From Torymus aiolomorphi (lineage: Eukaryota > Arthropoda > Insecta > Hymenoptera > Torymidae): DNA of 64,000 nt. Location: the NCBI GenBank assembly GCA_036365515.1, contig CM070873.1, forward strand, positions 27,076,085 to 27,140,084, written 5' to 3'. A model generated the notes under the pieces. That model was not told where the DNA came from. It was given only the letters and a program-made list of their open reading frames with translations, and did not search any database. Positions 10,321-22,654 of this stretch are shown here, one piece after another. A program made the translations under genes and the position numbers. Numbering within the stretch: the stretch's first letter is position 1; each line of letters begins with the position of its first letter.

Positions 10321-13300
10321 TCTCAAAAAAAATAAATCAACTGACGTGTTCACTAAAATTATTTCGCTTGGTGTTTATCAATCAGACGATATTGGAATTT
10401 ATGATTAAAACCGTCTCTTTTTATCCTATCAAATAAACTCGACATCTTTTATCAATAAATTACTTTATCGTTACAACGAAAAAAAAAATTTTCGCACGTT
10501 ACATCAAACACATCTTTTATCAATACACCAACCGAATCATTAACGCAATTTTTCTGAATTATACTCTCCTCCGCAAAAGCGCGTGCGATACACACACACA
10601 CACACACATACACACACACATACACACACGAAAAGTCATGACAGAAAAACATTAGTCGCGTTCATCCGTCATTCCAGCTATCGTGGCGCTCGCATACACA
10701 CATAAATTCGCATCGGAGTTTTCGGCCTGGCACGAAATAAAAAGACGCGTAGATGCGCAATTGGGCGCGGGCGCTCGATATTCGTGTATGTGTGCGCGCG
10801 CGCAACGATGAGACCGCACTTTTTCCTCTCCCTCTCTCTCTGGCAGTGAATGAATGCGTGCGGCGCACATTTCGCTAGGGATTACGTCACACGTCGCTGC
10901 AAGCAAATATACTATCGCGTCGTTTAAAATTGCGCACAGCAGCGGAGCTCGAAATTACGCGTGGGTATAGCGGTTTTCTGTAGCGGTTTTCAGGTAGTTC
11001 TCGTTTTTTGTTTTATTCGACGGGTGTGTAGGGAAATTTGATGAACGGGCGAAAGATTGCGAGCGAGTTGCGAATTCGTGAGGCAGTATATTTGCATTTG
11101 TGCATGGAAATTTCGAGAAGAAATTTTTATCAAGCGTTTTAATTTTGGACGAGAATGTATGTCAAGAGAAATAATTAAGAAAAATTTATACATCCTAAGA
11201 AAACTTGTATTTATGATAATCTAAAATGTTGCATGACGGTACACACGTTTTAATAAAATTATTTGTTTTAAACAAACGTAACACAGCGGCGAGTACGAAA
11301 GCCAGAATTGAATTTGAAATAGATATTGAAGCGAGACACATGTTCGCGAGTGCTATATATTTTTCACTTTATAAAAGGAACGCGCGAGCCCAGATGACGC
11401 CAATATACAGTTTACAACGGCGGTTGCGCCTTTGTCGGTCCAATTACATAATATCGAATTATAAAAGATGTACCGGCGCCGTCATCGCCGCGCGCGTGCA
11501 CGAAGATGAGGAAGACAAAGAAACAATGCCAAGTCCGTCTCTGCTCCTGTCGGATACAATCTTAATCGTAACGATATTACGCGCCGATGGAGATGGTCTA
11601 TTAATAATTAGCGCGATTAGTTAACGGCTATACAAAACACGAGCGTGCGTATATTATGCCGCGTTTATTGTGACTGAAAAATTGATATTTAACGAACATA
11701 ACGCCAAGTGTGTTTGCTTAATTATAGCTGTTTAAAAATATCGCGTGGTTCGAGTAATTGAAGTGGTCGACGAATAAATAAGTGGAACTAAGGTATATTG
11801 AACGAGATGAATTTCCGCAATAACGTCGCGTATGCTCGATCATGCATTCGTGATTTACTCGACGAGAAATTGTATTCTACGTGTTTCCAGAGTGACGAAG
11901 GTATTTACGATAGCACGTGTATAATATTATTCAAAAACGCGCTTTAAATTTCTCTAAAAATTATCAGATATTGAATTCTTCGTTATCGATATGCATGACA
12001 AAAACCAAGAAAAAGAAGCCTTAAAACGTCGATCATCGGCGACTAAAAAGAAAAGCCGCCCGAGATAGAAAAAGTGAAAAATCACGACGTTTAATCCGCC
12101 CTCGGCTGCAAAAAGGGGCAAAAAAGTCTCTCTCTCCTTCTCTTCAAAGTCGCCAATTTCATTACGACTGCAGAGCGAGCGAGCGAGCGAACGAACTCGC
12201 CGCGGGTAATTCGCCAATTAAGTCGTCTTCGTCGTTTTGTCGCGACGATGACGACGACGTCGACGATGATGAAAGGGCGCGAGGAACATGGCGGCCTCTT
12301 TATTTTTTTTTTTTTTCGCGAGTATAATCATTTCCGAAGAAGTTTTCATTTATGCGTTGATTATTTCCTGCGGCGCGTGTGTTCTTTTTTCAATGTTTAT
12401 TTGGATTTTAATGGCGGATTGTGTCGCCCGAGAAAAGTATCGAATCGGAGTTGGATCGCAGAGAGAAGTCAGTTTCTCCCGGCGACGTGTAGTCGAAAAG
12501 CATGTTTTACGGCGTTTATGACCGTGTCGCTGGGAGTAACGAAGTTTTTCCATTCCCCCTCCTCCCCTTTTGATTTCTGATGTTCGCTGCTCCTGAAGTT
12601 CGCTCTTACAGCTGGAAAAATAAAGCCAGTAGAGTAACACTCCGCGTACATATACGGCATCTTTCATTACAGCAGTTAACGTTCGAAACAACTCTCTGCA
12701 GCTTGACCAAGTGATTAAGTTCGTTGTTAACATTAAAGAAAACGCGCGCGAGAGAGAGGAAAAATTTGATGAAATCCATCAAGGTGGCAAAGACATTTGG
12801 GCTAATGGCAGATTTAATTTTTGCGCTCGTGGCCTCTGATGCTTAATTTACCGCACGTGCGCTCTAATTTATTCCAGTGGAGCGCGAGCAGAACCGGAGA
12901 GCTGAAAATTTGAAAAGGGCGCGGGTAAGTAAATTCCTTTTTTTTGTGTTTGACAAAAGTGCACTTTCCATTTGCTCTCTTGGCAGTGTGCGCGCGCGAG
13001 AAGAAAATTCCATTGTCGGCGTAACAAACTCAGCGGATTATCTAATAACACCTTTAAAACTGTTCGCGTGACGACGACTTGAGAGAGAGGATTTTTGTGC
13101 GGCGCCTTACGAAGTTTGTCGGTTTTCCCGCGAGCTTTTTTTTCATTTTTTAGAAAAAAGGTGAGACTTTATGGAAGTTCTGTTCAAACAGAATGAGGAA
13201 ATATGTTTCGAGTTGTAGTAAAATTTATTTTAAATGTTCTGGCAGTGGTCTGGTTATATACCTTTTTCTAGTCTCATTTTCCATGTTGATGTTGACAGAA

Positions 13301-13430
13301 GTGTAATACTTATTTTCGTAGTAAAACTAGTTAAACTTGAACCAATAAGCTGTTGAATGTTTACTTGTTTATTTAATAAATAAAAGTGGAGTTTGAGTAC
13401 GTTTTGCTATATTTAATCATTACTAGCAAG
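10321..13430. other. Unique DNA, mostly CpG-rich
   Basis: No gene is recognised in 3.1 kb. It contains a CA tract at 10590-10628, a CG alternation near 10793-10802, a (GAGC)n-like run at 12174-12190, a CGACGATGACGACGACG tract near 12244 and a 12-20 nt T run near 12301. Many TAATTA-type strings lie near 11430-11630. The frames in 11226-12733 overlap on both strands and carry no domain. The texture fits regulatory or intronic DNA. Confidence 0.4.
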
Positions 13431-13935
13431 TTCAGGCGCACTGCGCGCGCTCTTCCTTTACCTTGGTTGTGTCTATAGGTATACAAATAATATTCAAATA
13501 TTATCAATTTAAAATTAATTTTTCTTTCTAACATCCGCGAATTTATCCAATATTTTTTATTGAAACTTGGATTGTATTTATTTTAGTTTATTCCTACAAT
13601 ATAAAAATTTGAAGGTTAGAAATATAACTGTAATCACAACAGTATTCATAGTCCTTCATTGTTAACTACAGATCAAATTTTAATACTTTTTTGTTATACA
13701 AAACCAAATTTTAAGTCATTAATACTATTTATGATTTATATATTTTGAGTTTAAATATTTCATAATTCCAAACTTTGTGCGTTTTATTCGGACCAATCAG
13801 TTAAGACCTTAAGAAAAAGCCAACGTCACCGTCGACCAATCACGGGCTCCTTTTAAACGGACTTGACCAATTGTAAAGGTTTTATTTCGGCTTCACATTT
13901 CCGTCATCACTCTTTTAAGAGAGGAAAATATATGT
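13431..13935 (+). repeat. GCGC-ended repeat family, single-arm copy 1
   Basis: The copy starts GGCGCACTGCGCGCGCTC and ends TTCCGTCATCACTCTTTTAAGAGAGG. The end matches the inner side of the right arm of the foldback at 46391-47212, where the minus strand reads a GACAGATTTCCTCCATCAC string followed by TTTTAAGAGAGG. GACCAATCA motifs occur twice, as in the other copies. Confidence 0.55.
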
Positions 13936-16570
13936 TGATGTATAAAGTGGACTCACCTCGTGACTAACACTATGACTCGCTTGACACTTTGCAGTCTATC
14001 CACGTGGTTATAGTACAAAAAAAGGTCCAGATGATTACGCATACCTAAATTACACCAATCAAGTATCATTATTATAAAATGGTTATTCGAGATCCCCTAT
14101 AATACACCTATAAACGCCAAACATAATTCCAAACCAAAAAAAATCAACCCGAACTTTATTCCCAATCGCGTTTCATTCGAAATCCTACCAATCCCTCTTC
14201 TATTTACATAATAGCCTCCATCCATTCGAAAATCGGAAAACACGAGACAGAAATCTCCCGCGTTACTACACCCGAAATTCCATTCGGGATTCATAAAAGT
14301 CCAAAACACCCAGCCTCTAACTCCGCGCTAGAAAAAACAAGCGTATTGGTGTATGCAAACGCGCGCGTCCCGGTCATATTTATTCGCACACGGATAAACA
14401 AACAAATATACGCACGTACGACCCGCCGTCTAAATAAATAACGAGGGCAATATCGACGCGCTCGCGCGTGGGCGGTGGCAAATGCGCGCATTCGTATACA
14501 CGCGCGTGGAGGGGTTAGATGTGTGTATACGGATCTAAAGTGCGGCCAGGATAATAGAGGGGTGAGGATTTTTCGGAGGTAGGGTGACAGGTGGTAGTGT
14601 ATGAGATGGGCTTAGCCGAACCGAGCGAATGGATGGTATGGTATAAAGTTGTTGTTTGGTTGGTTGGCGGATGCAGGGAGGTGAAGGAGTAGAGGAAATC
14701 TGTATTGGTGATTTTGGTTGTTTACTTATGAGGAGGTGAGTGGTCTGAAGATTCTGGGTATGGTTGGCGGGTGGCAATTTTTGGATTCTTAGGATTATTC
14801 CTCGGGCTATAGAAACAATCATAACAAAATTCATAATGACCATTAACTTTATAACTATAATGTACTAAATTAAAAATGATCGTGAAAAAACAAAAAGATA
14901 GTAGAAAATAAAAACTGCATTCCAAAATAAGTGCCTTCAGAAAACCTTTAATTATTCATCTGCTATTCGTAATGAAGGTAATTTGAAAATTCATAAAAAA
15001 ATTCGTAAATTTTTGTTGTCTTAGTTTTTGTACCAGTAAAGTTTAAATTACCAAACCATTAAGGTTGTATTGGCCGTAAGGTCTTATTAAAAAATTTAAG
15101 ACAAATATTTTGGTCGTATAATTCATTGAAAACAGTAATATTCTACAGTACTAAGAGTAAACAAATATGTAAAATGTTTTTTAGAACTATGAAGAAAACT
15201 TTACATCGGTTTTCGAACATTTTAATGCTCATTTTTTTCACTTTTTGGTATGACTGTACGTCTTATTACACAGTTTTTATGCTATAACTCTAATACTAGC
15301 TCACAAAAGCAATTCATTTCAATTGCAATCGATTACAAAGGTTTTCTTTTACTTATACACAAATTTACAAGAACTATATTTCAGAGAATTTCCATAAGAA
15401 CCCACGTTAATTGTAAACTACAATATCTCGAAAACTAGCTCGCAAATCATATTAAAATTTGGCAGAGATGTTTATAATGATATTATTGACCTACTGACGA
15501 AATTTTATTGATCTGACATTATTTTTTATATATAGCCCATACAATCTTAAACCGTGTCTACAGTACAATGTTCAGCTACATGCACGCATCATTCTTTGAC
15601 CAAGGAACCAAACCCCTTGCACTCAATTTATAATGGCGATTGTCGTAACCTTCAAGAAGAATTCTATCCACTTACCATTCAGCCATTCATCAGCTCCTTA
15701 TCCCCGCGACAATTCAACCTCATCCCCGCTATAATCCGACACCCCCACCACCCAACATTCGAGAATGCTCACTCCTTCTCCGCTTCCTCAATGAGCAGCG
15801 GGTTGTTCCTCTCCTGCGCAGCGAAACCTGGAGAACATAACGCGGGCGGGTAAGAATGACGCGCGAGCGGCCCGGCAGCAGCATCGATCGCGCGGCCCTT
15901 TGTAATTGCGTCATCTCTCTCTCTCACCCCCGGCGTGTGCACAGCGCTGACCGGGGGCGAATGAACGCCTTCTCCGCGGTTCCTGGCGGGCTTCGTGAGT
16001 TGCGCAATGGGGATTGCAGGTGGGGTGGGGAGGGTCAATAACATCTACATTTTTATAGGGAATGTAAGGTAATGGGTTTTGTACATTTTAAAATGCAAAA
16101 GAAAACAAACTTCCGTTAGCAATTGGATTTTTCATTCCCGCGTGAGAAGAAAGAAATTTCCATCAAGGTAAGAATACAGCCCGTGGCTTGTATAAAAAGA
16201 TGAGGAATTCACCTCTCCCTAACAATGAACTTAACAATTTCGTAGCGAAACTCCGCGTCTACTATTCGCCTTGGGTAACTTTCGCTTCCGTCCGAGAACC
16301 TCGCAAATAGATTTTTTTTTTCACTCGCCTCCGGAGCATCCACCTTTTTTTTGCGTAGTGTATACATTATATAAGTCATAAATAAGTATTTGAAAGCAGA
16401 GAGTTTGACGGCGAAAAGAAGCTTCTTAAGGCTCGTACAAAGGCATCGGCCAATATAAAAGCCAATAAATTAACGTGTATATTATCCCTGAGGAAAAAAG
16501 AGCGCGCGCTAACATTACACACAAATTACGTTTGAAAAGCTTTCAGACACGATATTCCGTTACAGCGGTC
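13936..16570. other. Unique DNA, no gene seen
   Basis: This region contains AT-rich DNA, a CpG-rich stretch at 14340-14530, a purine/GT-rich stretch at 14550-14770 and a CpG-rich stretch at 15770-16020. Frames around 15554-16044 overlap on both strands without recognisable domains. Confidence 0.4.
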
Positions 16571-16739
16571 CTAAATCACTCTCTCCACCCCCCAAGCTTT
16601 TCCATCGCATCTCTCTCTCTCTCTCTCTCTCACTCTCGAGCAGTTTATCGACGCTCCCTCCGACGTGAAATATTCACGAACTAGAGAGAGAACTACTACT
16701 CGGATGATGATCCACGCGCGCGAAAAGTCGAAACGAAGC

Positions 16740-17265
16740 TGCTCCCCGCGCAAAAAAAATGAAGACTGGCCAATATATTGCTCGGAATATAGGCAACATA
16801 TGGGATATATCACTTCCCATACATGGCCAAAAGTTTTCCAGATTTCTCTCCGTACCTTTTTCCCATAGTTGGGATGGCCTATGGCCCATATATTGGACAA
16901 GTGTTGCTTTCAGTTCCTCATTAACAACAAATTTTGTGTGTGTGTGCACACACACACACACACACGCAAGCGAAGCACTGGTCCCACCTGTCCACCCCAC
17001 TGTCTCATACTTCCTTATATACCCGCACGGTTCCTATTTATCCATGTGTTACGCTACCAGTGTGCCGCCTAGTGGCAGCTTCGGAACTACATTATACATA
17101 TAGAAGTTCCCAAAAGTTCCTCCATATGTGGGAAAAGAGTACGGAGAGCAATCTGGAGAAATTTCGGCCATGTATGGGAAGTGACATATCCCATATATTG
17201 CCCAAATTCCGAGCAATATATTGGCCAGTCTTCGTTTTTTCGCGCGGGTCTGCTCTTGGGAAGAG
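16740..17265. mobile_element. Large foldback element with ~110-bp arms
   Basis: The left arm (GAAGACTGGCCAATATATTG from 16761) and the right arm (ending CAATATATTGGCCAGTCTTC at about 17238) are inverted copies. They share CCATACATGGCC and TCTCTCCGTAC/GTACGGAGAG segments, and the pairing extends outward into CGCG-A-rich flanks. The centre holds a GT/CA run at 16937-16965 and about 120 bp of unpaired DNA. The frames across both arms are palindrome artefacts. Confidence 0.75.
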
Positions 17266-17317
17266 AGAAGACGTTGATAGCCCGGCAAAGTTAAACGCGC
17301 AGCTGACATGTATAAAT

Positions 17318-17455
17318 CCGGCGTCGTGTCTCGTGACTCCTCGCAACGATCCCTCCTCTATAGCACCGACACGCGCGCGCGGAGAGAAGAACCGTTGGCC
17401 TCTGTATACTACTATGCTCTCGGAGCTTTCCGTGCGGCTTAGAAAGGGTTGCTTA
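17318..17455 (+). repeat. Dispersed repeat shared with 60118-60240
   Basis: Both loci contain GTCTCGTGACTCCTC, then GCACGCGCGCGCGGAG or a close variant, then TTGGCCTCT, a CTACT-rich stretch, and GCGGCTTAGAAAGGG. The copies are 43 kb apart and otherwise in different contexts. Confidence 0.7.
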
Positions 17456-17925
17456 GCAACTCTACCGCTAGAGGGAGTATCGCTTCTCGCCAGAGGAACG
17501 ATACTCTCTAGTCTATACCTTGCATCTCAAAGCAAACGTCCCAGCTATGGGGGTAGCACCAGAGTGAGCTGCAAACTTAAGAACTGATAACTCAGCTGTC
17601 GTCCATTTGGTCAGAGGGCGGTTGTCAAATTTGCAGCCTACATTGGTACTGTCTCCATTACTATAGATTATAAGTACGTTATTATAGATTTATTAGATAT
17701 ATTGTCCCATTTGATAGGATGTAGTAGTTCGTTAGAACACTTCGAGGAGCGTGCTTGAGGATCCGCCGAGTATTATCGAAGGATTGAAGGATTACTGTTG
17801 CTTTATACCTCTGCTAAAGTGAAGTCTAACATATGCGATGACAATACAGAGTATTTATGTAAAAGAGTTAACCCAATGTTAGTATACAATATTATGAAAT
17901 TACTACTACTTTGATAAAGTACCCC
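17456..17925. other. Unclassified stretch, possible LTR remnant
   Basis: It contains a hairpin GAGTATCG…CGATACTC near 17476-17516 and moderately GC-rich DNA without a gene. It separates the two duplicated segments and may be part of what inserted between them. I cannot classify it. Confidence 0.25.
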
Positions 17926-18095
17926 CGAACTTTTCCATCGCAGCTGTCTTTCTCTCTCTCTTTCTCTCGAGTAGTTTACCGACGCCCCCTCGGACGTGAA
18001 ATATTCACGAACTAGAGAGAACTACTACTCGGATGATGATCCACGCGCGCGAAAAGTCAAAACGAAGCTGTTCTGCTTGCTCTGTAAATAACCGT

Positions 18096-18268
18096 GAGAG
18101 AGAGAGAGAGAGAGATAGATAGATAGTCCTTTATTCCGCCAGATGGAAAAAACAAAATAATAATACAATAATAGGTAAAATAAAATATACAATAGATAAA
18201 AAACAAAACAACTAACAGTATTTGGTCTAGGAACTATGAAATCACAGTCAATTATAAATAATTATTAT

Positions 18269-18300
<32 letters not shown>
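18096..18300. repeat. GA and GATA microsatellites
   Basis: A GA run at 18096-18114 passes into GATA repeats to about 18126. A second pure GA run lies at 18271-18298. The DNA between begins GTCCTTTATTCCGCCAGATG next to the GATA tail, an arrangement seen at the 3' ends of some non-LTR retroelements, but no RT is present. Confidence 0.8.
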
Positions 18301-18302
<2 letters not shown>

Positions 18303-18349
18303 AGAGAGGGAGGAGATGTTGATAGCCCGGTATAATTAAACACGTAGCT

Positions 18350-19403
18350 GACACATACCTTGGTGTGCCGGGTCAAAGGCTCTGAGGGCGAAGGCAACTT
18401 TTTTGCGCGATTCCGTTTTTTGTCGGAGGATTAGCACAGCGACAGAGGGGAGTATCGATCTGGAGAATAGATTGTTTAGGAAGTGGCGCGAATTATAAGT
18501 ATAAAGTGCGTTAAGTGTGAGAGGGAGAGAGAGTTTACGTAATAATATTAAAGGTCTTATAAAAGGCGCGCGCGCTGACGTTATGCATTTTATTATGCGC
18601 TCAACGTCGTTCGTAAACCTCTCAGTGCCTATAAATATCAAGCGCAAGACGGGCATACCGCTGTAAGTATATAATAAAAATACAATGCAAGTATTATGAA
18701 CTTTTGCGATTGATTTTGTAATCGCATTGACGGCGATAATTGATAAGACGATGGGGAAATTGAATACGAAAACTCGACACGCCAAGGATATATAATAACA
18801 AGCCAAGTTGCGAGCTCTCGAGGGAGTTGCCTGCAAAAGTTTCTCGCCTCTCGAACTACGCCTTTGACTCGCGCCCCCGTGATTATTATCAATAGCAGTT
18901 CATTATAATGTCGATAGAGGAAGGAAGGAAGGATTATAACGAACCAGCTTGTGTTCAATGAATAATTAATAATGACCCGTCTTAAACAAATCGCCGACGC
19001 GAGCATCGTTTTACGCAAACTTATACGCAGCACAGCAGCCGCCAACCTCTCGTTATATAATGCAGCAATAAACTAATTGACACCGGGTAATTAGCCAAAG
19101 CGCGAGCGGGTACATTGTTGTAGGATGCGCAATGTGAACCTTATTCCTAGAAGTTATGGCTCGACATTGACGAGTACAAAGTACGCTGCGGCTTTTGTAC
19201 ACTTGCCGCGGGCTCGCGGTGAAACTTTGCGCAGCGGTGGCGGATCCCTTTGATCTAGCAAATTAATGTAAACGAAATGAGAGCGGATGAAAATCATGTC
19301 CGCGTTTCTTTCGGTGTGGCGGTGCGCGTGGGTACTCGGTGCGCACGTGTAAAGGTATTATTATTGTGCGAATGCGGTGGGGTGATTTTGCGAGGTCTTT
19401 GTG
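18350..19403. other. CpG-rich unique DNA
   Basis: No recognisable gene. The frames on the minus strand across 18336-19045 lack domains. GC-rich blocks lie at 18560-18620 and 19080-19380. Confidence 0.4.
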
Positions 19404-19690
19404 GGAGCATATTATGATATGACTGTATTTAAGAACGTTTTCTTAAATTTATACTCAAAATTCGAGGAAGTCCAATTACCCTTTAACAATGAATAAGTGA
19501 AAGGTCGCTCACTGGTGCAAACTAGTGAAAAAGTCGACTTATTCTTAAGTGAACGTTCACTTGTTACGCAGTAAAAAGTATATTCCACTGCTTCAATAGG
19601 TGAAGAGGCACTAAAGTAATAGATTTTTTCACTTATTCGCATAAGTGAACGACTTTTCACTTATATTCATTTTACGTTGAAAGAACACTC
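19404..19690. repeat. AAGTGAA-rich foldback sequence
   Basis: GAATAAGTGAAAGGTCGCTC near 19490 pairs with TCGTTCACTT-type sequence on the opposite strand near 19650. AAGTGAA / TTCACTT recurs at least eight times in both orientations, including a TAAGTGAACGTTCACTT palindrome at about 19547-19563. Confidence 0.55.
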
Positions 19691-20689
19691 GTCACCTAGA
19701 ATTTCAACAACTATATATAATTCCAATACCAAAAGGTAGATCCAACCATGGCACCACTACGAAGCTATAACTCCCACCTCTCGCCTATCCATTTGCAGCT
19801 GATCTCTCGAGAGGTAAAGCTTCGCAGGGGTTTTTCGGCTGACGGGGGCGCGGGTCAAAGGTCAAAAAGCCAAAAAGGTGCTGGCCGTGTACATCTCTGC
19901 CAGGCTCCTCTGCACGTGCGCCCAGGTGGATACCTTCTGTGCAGTGCACTGTGCTACGCATTTCGGGATAAACTGGGCGGCGCCTGAGTGGCACGCGACT
20001 TTGAATTATCGGCTTCTTCTTTTTGTCTCGACGATTGCGCGTGGAGGTTAATCCTGCAGTTCTTTGGTTTGCGTGAACGATGCGCGGGTTGATGGAATCG
20101 CTTTGGAGGCGGATATGTTGTTCTTATTGCGGGGTGGGCGGCTTTGGTTTTGATTATAAAGAGATGAGGGTACGGGTTTGATATCACTACTTTTTTAATT
20201 GTTTGTATATATTTTGTCGCTACACCCAACCACTATAGTTCCGTATTACGATAATTAAGCTTAATAACGTCCCACGTGAAAAAGTTTAATAAAGTTTTTA
20301 TAATATCGTACAGATACACGACCTCGTTTAATGCCTCGAAATATTTTAAAAAATGCTGTACTACCGACCTCCTCCCACTCTCTGCGAAAAATGAATAATC
20401 ATGCTCATCCAACAACAACTTGTACCTTAGAAATCTCTCTACCACCCGCCAACTGTTACCCCCCTCTCTCTCTCTTTCTCTCTCACGCGCGTATATTCGC
20501 GACAGGCGCGCACTCAAAATTTACGAGGCACTCGCCGCGTCGCGGTTATTTTCGCGTATCCCTCGGCGCGCGCGTGGGCTCGTAAAACTTGTATTCGCTC
20601 CAAATGTCTAGCACGCGCGAGCGCCCGAAAATAAAAAGCGAGCGCGCGCGTGGTTTATCGCGCCGAGGGATCGACGCGCCGCGCGGGTT

Positions 20690-20735
<46 letters not shown>

Positions 20736-21288
20736 GGCGTGCAGTTTGTGTGTCTATTCTCGCGGTCGCCTGTGGAGTTTTGGGTCGCTGTTTGCGGGAG
20801 TTGATGACTGATGTAGCGGAGTATAAGCGGGTGTTTGGGATTTTGGATTTCTTCTAGTAATTGAGGTGCCGTTGTTGTTGATAGTGACATAGTATTTATA
20901 AAGAAAAGTTTTTACTTATCTTTTCTGTATAGGAACACGGAGCGCTCATTTTAGCTACGGCAGCATAAAGTTACTTCGTGCTAATACATCATACTATTCG
21001 ATGCCACAGAAGTAAACAATGCGTGCATGGAGAGTAACGCCACCATACCAGTGTAGCTTGGAAACTGTCGAGCGTCAATAGCAAGAGGTTCATACCACGG
21101 TCGTATGAGATTCTTGCAATCGAGGAGTTTCGTTTGGCACCGTTGCACGAATTCCATACTCTCGTGGTATAAACTTTCTGCTTTCGGCGCATGGGGGTAT
21201 CTCCTCCTACGGTAGCGCTGCTCTACTATGCTAGTCAAGTATAACAAAAATTGATTCTTCTATAGCACGAGATCCCGTACTATCATAG
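19691..21288. other. Unique DNA with GA microsatellite
   Basis: A pure GA run of about 40 bp lies at 20692-20732, flanked by CpG-rich DNA (20500-20690). No coding domain was recognised. TC-rich tracts at 20463-20484 are low complexity. Confidence 0.45.
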
Positions 21289-21656
21289 TTAAGGGGATGT
21301 GAGTACCGACGTTATTTTTCAAACGAGCATAACTCACGCAAATATCAATAGAATTATCCAGAAAAAAATCTGCATATAGTGTTTGCGTGTACGGAGCGCT
21401 TGACAGACGTCTTTTTCCAAAAAAATGATGAGAATTTATTGAATTAAATAAAAACCGTACTGTCGGTAAGTAGGAATCTACAATTGACCTACTTTTCAAA
21501 CGAGCATAACTCACGCAAATATCAATAGAATTATCCAGAAAAAAATCTGCATATAGTGTTTGCGTGTACGGAGCGTTTGACAGCCGTCTTTTTCCAAATA
21601 AATATTTGAATGTTGATTTAAAAAAATATTGAAATTAGGGTTGCACATCCCCTTAA
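21289..21656. mobile_element. TTAA-flanked MITE (copy B) with internal direct repeat
   Basis: TTAA occurs at 21289-21292 and 21653-21656. The termini are GGGGATGTGAGTACC and, reverse-complemented from the right, GGGGATGTGCAACCC. Inside, a 106-bp unit at 21316-21421 is repeated at 21493-21598 with only about two mismatches (177-bp spacing), beginning TTTTCAAACGAGCATAACTC. It shares the TTAA + GGGG[A/G]TG end with the elements at 2097 and 29122, but its interior is unrelated to theirs. Confidence 0.8.
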
Positions 21657-22139
21657 ATTGAGCTCTCCGTGTATATAAATAACATTCGTTTTTCAATAAA
21701 CGTACTACTTGAAATCGTTGTTAATGAATTTGTGAAGTTGTAATGTTTTTGTACAAGTACTTAGTTGGAGGTTATGAGTTCTTTACTGTTATTTTATTAC
21801 TTGAACTTAGAACGCATAATCACAGGTTTAAACTTGACTGCAGGTTATACAATTCAGCAATAAATGTTGCGCTTCTCACCTCTGCTTTACAAGAGTCCTA
21901 TTTATGATGAAAATTGCTATTATTTTGTAATTTTTACTGTATAAATAGCAATTTTTACTATGAATAATAGTAATTATATAATACTATATCAAAAATAGTA
22001 ATCAGAAAGCTACGCGAAATAACTGTTATTGTGGCGCTATTAATTAACAGTGTTGTACTTATTTTGTTAATATTAAATTTTTTATATAAATATTTATCGG
22101 TATTATCCATTTACTTGCAGAAACAAAAAAACCCTGATA
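21657..22139. other. AT-rich DNA, no gene
   Basis: It contains AATAATAGTAATT and TAGCAATTTTTACT strings that recur near 2580-2660 and 63390-63470, so it is probably old repeat sequence. Confidence 0.35.
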
Positions 22140-22149
22140 CCGTGATATT

Positions 22150-22370
22150 TCGTTTCATCAGTTAAACATTATTATTTTGAAAAATAAAATTTCCTACAAA
22201 ATCATATAAATTATTATTTTAAAAAAGTAAAATTGGCTATACACAATCATATAAATTATTATTTATAAAAAAACTAAAATTTGCTACGAAAATCATATAA
22301 ATTATTATTTTACAAAAAAATTAAAATTTGCTACGAAAATCATAAAAATTATTATTTAAAAAGTAAAAAT
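22150..22370. repeat. Minisatellite, ~50-bp unit, ~4 copies
   Basis: ATCATATAAATTATTATTTT recurs four times, followed each time by AAAA-rich spacer and an AAATTTGCTAC-like string. Unit length varies slightly around 50-55 bp. Confidence 0.8.
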
Positions 22371-22654
22371 TGCGAATGTGTCCCAGCGCTACTGTAGAAT
22401 ATAGTAAATTTTTTTATGAATAAAGTGAATCAATAAAAATATTACTTATGTCGACTGCAATTTACTATCAACTGATAAGAATTTTTCGATCGGTCTTACA
22501 GTCTTACAAATTAAATTAAAATAATTAATATTTATGGCAGTCAGATTGCCCTTGTTTATAATCACCCCCGCAGAATCTGAAATAAAAACTTAATTAAAAC
22601 CTGGAAAAAACTTTGTTAGTAAAGGACGATCTGACTGCCCCCCACCACCAAATT

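Larger units (their letters stand above)
16590..18073. repeat. Direct duplication of ~150 bp (16590-16743 and 17926-18073)
   Basis: The two segments share CTTTTCCATCGCA, a CT microsatellite, then GACGTGAAATATTCACGAAC and GATGATGATCCACGCGCGCG, about 1335 bp apart. A further similarity (TGATAGCCCGG, then GCTGACA) links 17275-17310 and 18315-18355, so the duplication continues around inserted DNA. Confidence 0.85.

Noticed and set aside
16571..17587. Several overlapping frames of 84-217 codons on both strands
   Set aside because: They read through the arms of a large inverted repeat and a GT/CA run. Both arms give mirror-image peptides and no domain is seen.
22150..22370. CRISPR-like array (regular ~50-bp repeats)
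   Set aside because: The spacers are themselves repeat-like and AT-rich and the genome is eukaryotic. It is a minisatellite.
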